Source: Sulfurospirillum arcachonense
GTDB taxonomy: Bacteria; Campylobacterota; Campylobacteria; Campylobacterales; Sulfurospirillaceae
Direction: 5' to 3'
DNA: 6,576 nt
Assembly: GCA_015662785.1 (NCBI GenBank)
Contig: DQTM01000256.1
Location: forward strand, 1 to 6,576
Both the position numbers and the translations under genes were made by a program. The notes beneath the pieces are model-generated. The model saw only the letters and a list, made by a program, of their open reading frames with translations, searched no databases and was not told the DNA's origin. Below are positions 1 through 5,095 of the stretch, piece by piece. Position 1 is the stretch's first letter. Every line of letters starts with the position of its first letter.

Positions 1-18
1 CTATCACTTTCTTACTTA

Positions 19-56
19 TGAAACTAGGCAACCATAACGTGGTGAAACTGGACACC
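19..56. repeat. Two imperfect direct repeats, possible insertion-sequence end
   Basis: TGAAACTAGGCAAC (19-32) and TGAAACTGGACACC (43-56) match at 11 of 14 positions and are offset by 24 bases. Read on the minus strand, the outer copy begins GGTGTCCAGTTTCA, only two bases after the stop codon of the lipoate-ligase-family gene. Multiple short terminal repeats with a TGTCCAGTTT-like sequence are, as far as I recall, typical of some IS families such as IS21. No transposase is visible because the window ends here. The repeats are seen directly; the insertion-sequence reading is inference. Confidence 0.35.
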
Positions 57-58
57 TT

Positions 59-673
59 TTAAAATAATTCGACAAAACTTTGTCGTAGTAGATCTTTTAT
101 TTTTTTAGGAGATAGATTTACTCCAAATTCTTCCAAAGAGTATCCTGCATGCTCTCTAGTATCTATTTTTAGGGGGATTGAACCATGTTGAAGAATAGTA
201 GTTTTTGTTCTTCTTTGGGCATTTCCCCCTATCTTTTTACCATCACATATTATGTCATAAGGCTCAAAACCCTCTTGACAAAAAAAACTTTTGTTTAACT
301 CTAAGTTTATATCTTTTGCATACTCTACATGTAGACCTAGTTTTTTATAAAAATGTAAAAGAAAACTACATAGGTACTCGTAACTCTCTTTTACATTTTT
401 GTTACCAAGAAGTTTTGTAGGGATAGTGATACTATATGAAATATCACAACCATGCAGAAGTAATCCTCCACCAGTCTCTCTTCTCGCCCAGTCGTTTCCA
501 AATTTCTCTACATTTTCTTTTTTTTGAGAACGACCCAAAGTAAAAGAGTTTTCTTTCCAAGTGTAGAGCCTAAAAGTAGGCTCTCCAAGTTCTAGTAGAG
601 ATTTATCAAACTCCATGTTCTCTCTAGCACAGAGTTCATGTGTGTCAATAAATTTCCAGTTGGTTATTGCCAT
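59..673 (-). CDS. Lipoate-protein ligase A / octanoyltransferase (LipM-like) family protein
   Basis: This 204-residue protein belongs to the BPL/LplA/LipB fold family, which attaches lipoate or octanoate to lipoyl-domain lysines; here the likely target is GcvH. Visible family motifs are the N-terminal W-x-FIDT...ENM segment (6-20), the TLGRSQ turn (45-50), RRETGGG (64-70) with His74 shortly after, and DGKKIGGNAQ (144-153) followed by LQHGS (161-165). Lys147 matches the conserved ligand-binding lysine. Cys132 lies seven residues before the Tyr of YDII. As I recall it, this is the spacing of the nucleophilic cysteine in Bacillus LipM, which moves octanoate from acyl carrier protein to GcvH, so octanoyltransferase is a real alternative to ATP-dependent lipoate ligase. 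The ATG overlaps the end of gcvPB by 10 bases with only a weak ribosome binding site, suggesting translational coupling. The protein is short for LipM/LplA (roughly 250-340 residues) and stops near a possible insertion-sequence end, so C-terminal loss is possible. The family is secure; the exact reaction is not. Confidence 0.88.
   Translation of the reverse strand: MAITNWKFIDTHELCARENMEFDKSLLELGEPTFRLYTWKENSFTLGRSQKKENVEKFGNDWARRETGGGLLLHGCDISYSITIPTKLLGNKNVKESYEYLCSFLLHFYKKLGLHVEYAKDINLELNKSFFCQEGFEPYDIICDGKKIGGNAQRRTKTTILQHGSIPLKIDTREHAGYSLEEFGVNLSPKKIKDLLRQSFVELF
325..334. repeat. CTACATGTAG palindrome, copy inside the lipoate-ligase-family gene
   Basis: A 10-base perfect palindrome, extending to TCTACATGTAGA at 324-335. 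It lies inside coding sequence, where it encodes Leu-His-Val (codons CTA CAT GTA) and the first base of the next Glu. The same decamer occurs at 5073-5082 and 6465-6474, and its 8-base core also at 5049-5056. Confidence 0.6.
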
Positions 674-2115
674 CTTATATTTAGGCTTCTTGCTGCTTTT
701 GTCTCATCTGGTCTGCTTATAGGAAGAGTTTTTGGGAACTCTTTAAAAGCTTCAGGATTTGATTTAGCTAGTTCAACTGCATCTATCATTTTTTGACAGA
801 AGTAGTCGATAGTATCTATGTTTTCGGTCTCAGTTGGCTCTATCATGATAGACTCTTTTACGATAAGCGGAAAGTAAACAGTTGGAGCATGAAGACCAAA
901 ATCTAATAGGTATTTTGCTATATCCATAGCTTTTATACCGTACTCTTTTGTTAAATCTTCAGCAGAAAAAACACACTCATGCATACAAAGTTGATTAGGA
1001 TAGGCAGCTTTAAGATGAGGCTTGAGTTTTGCTAAGATATAGTTTGCATTTAGAACAGCTTTTTTACTTGTATTTATCATACCCTCTTTTCCAAGTGTTT
1101 GCATATATACTAAAGCTCTTACAAGAACTAGATAGTTTCCAAAAAATGGAGATATTTTTCCTATGCAGTTTTGATGAGGAGTATCAAAAAAGTATCCTTT
1201 TTCTTCACTGAATCCAACTTGTAAATCAGGTAAAAACTCTTTTAGTTTGTTACCAACTCCAACAGGACCAGCACCAGGACCACCACCACCATGAGGAGTA
1301 GCAAATGTTTTGTGAAGATTTAAGTGAATTACATCAAACCCAATATCGCCAGGACGAACTACACCCATGATAGCATTCATATTGGCACCATCATAGTACA
1401 TTAAAGCATCATAAGAGTGAGCAAGGTCACAAATCTTTTTGACAGCAGGATTGAAAAGACCTAGAGTGTTAGGTGCAGTCATCATGACAGCTGCTACCTC
1501 ATCGCTCATCACTTCTTTAAATGCTTCAAAATCCATAGAGCCATCTTTGTTTGATTTTACAGTGATAACATCATAATCAACCATTGCAGCAGTTGCAGGA
1601 TTAGTTCCATGAGAAGAATCAGGAACAATAACATAACGTTTATTGTTGCCTTTCTTTTTGTGATAAGCTCCAATCATCATAACACCAAGCATTTCACCAT
1701 GAGCACCAGCTTGAGGTGTTAGTGTAAAAGCTTCCATACCTGTTATCTCACATAAGTTATTTTCTAGTGTTTTAAGTGAAGATAGAGCTCCTTGAACTAG
1801 ATGTGTTTGGTTGTTTGTTATGTGATGTGGGTGAAGATTTGCAAGACCTGCAAGTCCTCCAACTCTCTCTTGAACTTTTGGATTATACTTCATAGTACAA
1901 GATCCAAGCGGATAAAAGTTAGCATCAATAGAGAAGTTTTTGTTGGAAAGTCTTGTAAAATGACGAACTACATCAAACTCACTTACTTCAGGAAGATTTG
2001 CTTTTGTATCTCTAAGCAGACTTGCATCAAGTTTTGGAGCGTCATTCACGCTTTGTTTTGGGATATTGATTCCCTTTCTGCCTACATGAGATTTTTCAAA
2101 TAGAGTTGAACTCAT
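664..2115 (-). CDS. gcvPB: Glycine dehydrogenase (decarboxylating) subunit 2, P-protein C-terminal half
   Basis: This 483-residue protein is the catalytic, PLP-carrying half of the two-chain glycine decarboxylase. With GcvPA it decarboxylates glycine and transfers the aminomethyl group to the lipoyl arm of GcvH in the cytoplasm. The PLP-lysine motif HLNLHKTF is present with the Schiff-base lysine at Lys269, followed by a glycine-rich GGGGPGAGPVGVG stretch. Other conserved blocks are LGSCTMKYNPK (70-80), LTPQAGAHGE (132-141), DSSHGTNPATAA (166-177) and YYDGANMNA (240-248). The length is normal for the family and no disruption is seen. The ATG overlaps the gcvPA stop as ATGA and follows a strong AAGGAG site lying in the last gcvPA codons, so the two halves are probably made in equal amounts. 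The next gene starts inside its last codons. Confidence 0.97.
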   Translation of the reverse strand: MSSTLFEKSHVGRKGINIPKQSVNDAPKLDASLLRDTKANLPEVSEFDVVRHFTRLSNKNFSIDANFYPLGSCTMKYNPKVQERVGGLAGLANLHPHHITNNQTHLVQGALSSLKTLENNLCEITGMEAFTLTPQAGAHGEMLGVMMIGAYHKKKGNNKRYVIVPDSSHGTNPATAAMVDYDVITVKSNKDGSMDFEAFKEVMSDEVAAVMMTAPNTLGLFNPAVKKICDLAHSYDALMYYDGANMNAIMGVVRPGDIGFDVIHLNLHKTFATPHGGGGPGAGPVGVGNKLKEFLPDLQVGFSEEKGYFFDTPHQNCIGKISPFFGNYLVLVRALVYMQTLGKEGMINTSKKAVLNANYILAKLKPHLKAAYPNQLCMHECVFSAEDLTKEYGIKAMDIAKYLLDFGLHAPTVYFPLIVKESIMIEPTETENIDTIDYFCQKMIDAVELAKSNPEAFKEFPKTLPISRPDETKAARSLNIRWQ

Positions 2116-3449
2116 ACTATCTCCTTTACGCTTTTTACGAACTCATCCATCTGAGCCTTTGTTCTTTTTTCAGTGGCACTTACTAAAACCTTGTTTTCAA
2201 AGTTTTCATAAAGAGCGTCTAATTTTAGACCTGCAAAGAAGTTTTTGCTTTCCATCTTGTTTATAAACTCGCTCGAACTCATAGGAAGTTCTATTACAAA
2301 CTCGTTAAAGGTTGGGTTTTGGTTGTATATGCTTATGCCCTCAACTTTGCTAAGCTCATCTTTTAGGTAACTAGCATTGTTAAAGTTTTGGTTAGATAGT
2401 TTTACAAATCCCTCTTTTCCAATGAGAGCCATAAAAATAGTAGCACGAAGTGCCATAAGGTTTTGGTTTGAACAGATATTTGAAGTTGCTTTGTCACGAC
2501 GTATGTGTTGTTCTCTTGCTTGAAGAGTTAGAACGTATGAACGTCTTCCCTCTGCATCATCAGTTATACCCACTATCCTTCCTGGAAGATTTCTTATGTA
2601 TTTTTCTTTACAAGCAAGAATTCCAAAAGATGGTCCACCAAATCCAAGGTAATTACCCAAGCTCTGTCCATCTCCACAAAAAATGTCAGCATCAACATCT
2701 TTTGCACTTTGCAAAATACCAAGTGCAATAGGGTATGAACTCATAATAGCTAATGCTTTTACGTCATGAAGTGCAGTTATAATTTCTGAGTAATCTTCTA
2801 CAGAACCAAAAAAGTTTGGATTTTGGAAGATATAGCCAGCTACGTCTTTGTCTATTAGACTAAGAAGTCTCTCTTTGTCACAGCCATCATTTTTTACGTC
2901 TAGAACAATAACTTCTAAGTCATGGTAAGCTAGGTAAGTTTTTACGATTTTGATGTAGATTGGATTTACTCCACTATCTACTAAAATTTTCTTTTTCTTA
3001 CTTCTTCCAACACGAACAGCCATCAAGGCAGCTTCAGCCATAGCCGTTCCACCATCATACATAGATGCATTTGTTGCTTCCATGCCTGTAAGTTCACAAA
3101 TCATGCTTTGGAATTCGTAAAGTGCTTGAAGTGTTCCTTGGCTAGCTTCTGCTTGGTATGGAGTATATGCAGTATAAAACTCAGAACGAGTTGAAAGTGA
3201 ATCAACAGCAGTTGGGATAATATGGTCATAATAACCACCACCCAAAAAGCTTATTTTTGAAGTATCATTTTGGTTTGCTAAAGCAGCAAAGTTGTCGAAT
3301 ACTTCAAATTCACTAAGTCCCTCAGGCAAATCAAAACTTTTTGCTCTAAGCTCATTTGGAATCGCATCAAAAAGGTTAGACTCCTCTTTGATACCGATTA
3401 CATCGAGCATCTTTCGCACATCTTGTGCGGTATGCGGAATATATGGCAT
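2112..3449 (-). CDS. gcvPA: Glycine dehydrogenase (decarboxylating) subunit 1, P-protein N-terminal half
   Basis: This 445-residue protein is the N-terminal half of the split P-protein and pairs with GcvPB; together the chains (445 and 483 residues) approximate one full-length GcvP. It has the PLP-transferase-like fold but no PLP lysine of its own. Diagnostic blocks are FLGGGYYDHIIP (68-79), RSEFYTAYTPYQAEASQGTL (88-107), ICELTGMEATNASMYDGGTA (117-136), GDGQSLGNYLGFGGPSFG (259-276), LPGRIVGITDDAEGRR (288-303) and LTLQAREQHIRRDKATSNIC (307-326). The start codon shares one base with the gcvH stop (TAATG). I see no clear Shine-Dalgarno sequence before it, so its translation probably depends on ribosomes finishing gcvH. 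It ends in an ATGA overlap with gcvPB. Nothing is missing or broken. Confidence 0.97.
   Translation of the reverse strand: MPYIPHTAQDVRKMLDVIGIKEESNLFDAIPNELRAKSFDLPEGLSEFEVFDNFAALANQNDTSKISFLGGGYYDHIIPTAVDSLSTRSEFYTAYTPYQAEASQGTLQALYEFQSMICELTGMEATNASMYDGGTAMAEAALMAVRVGRSKKKKILVDSGVNPIYIKIVKTYLAYHDLEVIVLDVKNDGCDKERLLSLIDKDVAGYIFQNPNFFGSVEDYSEIITALHDVKALAIMSSYPIALGILQSAKDVDADIFCGDGQSLGNYLGFGGPSFGILACKEKYIRNLPGRIVGITDDAEGRRSYVLTLQAREQHIRRDKATSNICSNQNLMALRATIFMALIGKEGFVKLSNQNFNNASYLKDELSKVEGISIYNQNPTFNEFVIELPMSSSEFINKMESKNFFAGLKLDALYENFENKVLVSATEKRTKAQMDEFVKSVKEIV
2121..2126 (-). promoter_or_regulatory. Strong ribosome binding site for gcvPB inside the gcvPA 3' end
   Basis: AAGGAG lies on the minus strand five bases before the gcvPB ATG. 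The same bases encode the Lys-Glu of the gcvPA C-terminus. This perfect site supports the chosen gcvPB start and the overlapping gene arrangement. Confidence 0.8.
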
Positions 3450-3817
3450 TATAGAGTTTCTATATAAGCTTTATAACCAGCTTCGTCCATAAGAGTATCA
3501 AATTCGCTTGCATCGCTTACTTTAAGTTTGAATATCCAAGTAGTCTCAGCCGCTTCGTTTAAAAGCTCTGGTTTGTTTTCAAGCTCTTCGTTTGCTTCAA
3601 CAACTTCTCCGCCAACTGGAGTGTAAATATCTGATGCAGCTTTTACTGATTCGATGAAAGCGATACTATCGTCTTTATCTGCCTCAGCTCCGATTTCTGG
3701 AAGCTCCACAAAAGTGATGTCACCAAGTTGTTCAACTGCGTAAGCTGAAAGTCCTATGCTTGCCACTTCGCCGTCTAGTATTGCCCATTCATGTTCATTG
3801 CTATATTTTTTTATCAT
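3449..3817 (-). CDS. gcvH: Glycine cleavage system H protein (lipoyl carrier)
   Basis: This 122-residue protein is the mobile lipoyl carrier that shuttles the aminomethyl group between the P, T and L proteins. The N-terminal HEW (9-11) and the lipoylation motif ESVKAASD (56-63) are present; Lys59 is the lysine that carries lipoate. The following IYTPVGGEVVEAN segment is the usual turn after the lipoyl lysine, and the length fits the family. The ATG is preceded by an AAGGAT ribosome binding site five bases away. It is separated from gcvT by 71 bases, mostly a hairpin, and touches gcvPA by one base. As H-protein it is the likely substrate of the lipoate/octanoate transferase at the end of the operon. 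Confidence 0.97.
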   Translation of the reverse strand: MIKKYSNEHEWAILDGEVASIGLSAYAVEQLGDITFVELPEIGAEADKDDSIAFIESVKAASDIYTPVGGEVVEANEELENKPELLNEAAETTWIFKLKVSDASEFDTLMDEAGYKAYIETL

Positions 3818-3822
3818 AATCT

Positions 3823-3828
3823 ATCCTT
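3823..3828 (-). promoter_or_regulatory. Ribosome binding site for gcvH
   Basis: AAGGAT on the minus strand, five bases before the gcvH ATG and just downstream of the hairpin at 3843-3881. The A-rich stretch between hairpin and site appears unpaired, so gcvH could be translated independently of gcvT. Confidence 0.6.
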
Positions 3829-3842
3829 GTTTTTGTTTTTTG

Positions 3843-3881
3843 GGGACAGGCATCTTTTTTTTCAAAAAAGCAGTCAGTCCC
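3843..3881 (-). repeat. REP/RAYT-like imperfect hairpin between gcvT and gcvH
   Basis: On the minus strand this 39-base element runs from GGGACTGACTGC through T6 and A8 tracts to GATGCCTGTCCC. Folded, it gives GGGAC/GTCCC at the base, a mismatched middle (GTCAGT against AGGCAT type), then six T-A pairs closing a 3-base loop; 14 of 18 positions pair. It starts seven bases after the gcvT stop and fills over half of the 71-base gap in an otherwise overlapping operon. The terminal signatures GGGACAGGCA and GTCAGTCCC resemble, from memory, repeats mobilised by REP-associated tyrosine transposases (Y1/RAYT). No T-tract follows, so it is not an obvious terminator. It may stabilise or process the transcript. 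The hairpin is seen directly; the REP assignment is inferred. Confidence 0.55.
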
Positions 3882-3888
3882 GCTATTA

Positions 3889-4962
3889 CTATTTTTTGCT
3901 ATAAAACGGTAATTTTTCTATAGTGATTTCTATGTTTTTTCTACCTGTACTTAGTTCTAACGTAGCTTCTTTATCAAAAAGTTTTGTATCAAGTGATGCT
4001 ATTCCTATACCTGATTGAACAGATGGTGAAAAAGTTCCGCTTGTTACAACGCCTATTTTTTGACCATTTTGGTGTATTTCCATACCATGTCTTGGTGCTC
4101 TTTTTGAGTTTGTTTTGAAAGCTATAGACTTTCTAGGAGCACCTTCTTCTTTTTGTTTCAGAAGTGCTTCTTTTCCTGTAAAGTGCTTGTCGTACTTTAC
4201 AAAAAATCCAACACCAGCTTCTATAGGAGTTGTATTTTCATCTAACTCTTGTCCATAAAGACTATATCCCATTTCCAAACGAAGAACATCGCGTGCTCCA
4301 AGTCCAGCTGGAACTGCTCCACGTTCTACTAGTTTTTCCCAAAGCTTTGGGGCAATTTTATTGTCTACATAAAGCTCATATCCAAGCTCCCCTGTGTAGC
4401 CGGTTCTACTAACTAGTGCAAAACCACCCATGATTTCACTCTCTGCAAAACTAAAAAAGCCAAGGTCATCTAAGTCAAAAGGTACAAATTCTTGAACTAT
4501 TTTCTTAGCATTTGGTCCTTGAATATCTAGTTTAGAAGTTTCGTCTGATGCATTTGTAAATACACCGTTATGAAGTTGGTCGTTTATTGTTTTAAAATCT
4601 ATATCAATTCTTGAAGCGTTTACAACAAACATAAGTCTTTCTTCACCAGCCTTGTAGATAATAAGGTCGTCGATAACTCCGCCATCTTTATTTAGTAAAA
4701 AGCCATACTTGCATTTTCCTATAGGAAGTTGTAGTACATCAACAGTCGTAGTGTCATTTATACCACTAAAAAGAAGATTTCCTTCAAAGAAAAATTCACC
4801 CATATGAGAAGTGTCGAAAATAGCTGCACCATTTCTACAAGCCTCATGTTCTTTTAATATACCTTCATACTGAACGGGCATTTCCCAGCCACAAAAACCG
4901 ATGTTTTTTGCGCCTAGTTTTTCATGCTGTTCAAAGAGGGCAGTTCTTTTAAGTTCTGACAT
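3889..4962 (-). CDS. gcvT: Glycine cleavage system T protein, aminomethyltransferase
   Basis: This 357-residue enzyme takes the aminomethyl group from lipoyl-GcvH, releases ammonia and forms 5,10-methylene-tetrahydrofolate. Family blocks in order: FCGWEMPVQY (23-32), FDTSHMGE (49-56), NKDGGVIDDLIIY (91-103), whose aspartates 98-99 are the folate-binding region, VVNASR (113-118), DIQGPNA (146-152), SRTGYTGELGYELY (185-198), GLGARDVLRLEMGYSLYGQE (220-239) and the C-terminal barrel block VTSGTFSPS (306-314). Length matches the E. coli protein (about 364). It is first in the gcv operon, with a modest AGAGAG ribosome binding site four bases before the ATG and a candidate promoter upstream. The stop is TAG, and a REP-like hairpin follows at once. 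YgfZ-type relatives are unlikely given the intact RTGYTGE and GARD motifs and the neighbours. Confidence 0.97.
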   Translation of the reverse strand: MSELKRTALFEQHEKLGAKNIGFCGWEMPVQYEGILKEHEACRNGAAIFDTSHMGEFFFEGNLLFSGINDTTTVDVLQLPIGKCKYGFLLNKDGGVIDDLIIYKAGEERLMFVVNASRIDIDFKTINDQLHNGVFTNASDETSKLDIQGPNAKKIVQEFVPFDLDDLGFFSFAESEIMGGFALVSRTGYTGELGYELYVDNKIAPKLWEKLVERGAVPAGLGARDVLRLEMGYSLYGQELDENTTPIEAGVGFFVKYDKHFTGKEALLKQKEEGAPRKSIAFKTNSKRAPRHGMEIHQNGQKIGVVTSGTFSPSVQSGIGIASLDTKLFDKEATLELSTGRKNIEITIEKLPFYSKK

Positions 4963-4989
4963 ATATCTCTCTTCGTGTTAAATTAGTAA

Positions 4990-4995
4990 CTTATA
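4990..4995 (-). promoter_or_regulatory. Candidate -10 box of the gcv operon promoter
   Basis: TATAAG on the minus strand lies 27 bases upstream of the gcvT ATG, inside the 133-base ccoG-gcvT gap. No good -35 hexamer sits 17 bases further up, though the upstream DNA is A/T-tract rich, as is common for Campylobacterota promoters that rely on the -10 box. This is a weak call made on position and sequence only. Confidence 0.3.
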
Positions 4996-5048
4996 GGGTA
5001 ACAAAATTTTCATTTGATTTTTCTAAAAAAAAGAGAGTAAAATGTCTT

Positions 5049-5056
5049 TACATGTA
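5049..5056. repeat. TACATGTA core palindrome upstream of gcvT
   Basis: Partial copy (TTACATGTAG) of the decamer CTACATGTAG. Its centre is 25 bases from the full copy inside the palindrome at 5065-5090. Both lie upstream of the candidate gcvT -10 box, where an operator pair could sit, but the decamer also occurs inside genes. Confidence 0.4.
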
Positions 5057-5064
5057 GGGGAGTT

Positions 5065-5090
5065 ACAAGACTCTACATGTAGAGTCTTGT
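5065..5090. repeat. Perfect 26-bp palindrome after ccoG, possible hairpin or operator
   Basis: Thirteen bases on each side match without mismatch, with arms ACAAGACTCTACA and TGTAGAGTCTTGT. As RNA it gives an 11-bp stem with a CAUG loop, starting five bases after the ccoG stop codon. No U-tract follows directly on the minus strand (the next T run is about 30 bases further on), so a classical intrinsic terminator is uncertain. It may instead be a 3'-end stabilising hairpin or a protein-binding site for the gcv promoter. The CTACATGTAG decamer forms its centre. Confidence 0.6.
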
Positions 5091-5095
5091 GTTTG

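Noticed and set aside
41..64. Terminator on the plus strand (GGTG...CACC followed by TTTT)
   Set aside because: The stem is only four base pairs, and no plus-strand gene ends here; the sequence is better described by the direct repeats at 19-56.
1801..2103. Plus-strand open frame of about 100 codons, and similar ones at 205-420, 2468-2731, 3292-3492 and 5604-5828
   Set aside because: Each lies wholly or almost wholly antisense to a strongly conserved minus-strand gene, has no recognisable domain, and is explained by the codon composition of the real gene.
2112..3449. gcvPA and gcvPB as a single gcvP broken by a frameshift
   Set aside because: Both halves are full-length for the known two-subunit P-protein, with a proper ATGA overlap and a strong ribosome binding site for the second.
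3843..3881. Intrinsic terminator splitting gcvT from gcvH
   Set aside because: On the minus strand the stem is followed by CCCAAAAAAC rather than a T-run, and its T-tract lies inside the stem; gcvH needs co-expression with gcvT.
4967..4972. Alternative later start for gcvT
   Set aside because: The N-terminal block from Ser2 to the FCGWEMP motif matches the family, so the ATG at 4962 is kept despite the modest AGAGAG site.
5049..5082. CRISPR-like or tandem repeat array
   Set aside because: Only two short palindromic cores occur here, without regular spacers or further units.
4963..5095. Glycine riboswitch before gcvT
   Set aside because: The leader between the candidate promoter and gcvT is under 30 bases, and the whole gap is 133 bases with no paired aptamer-like core; only the palindrome is structured.
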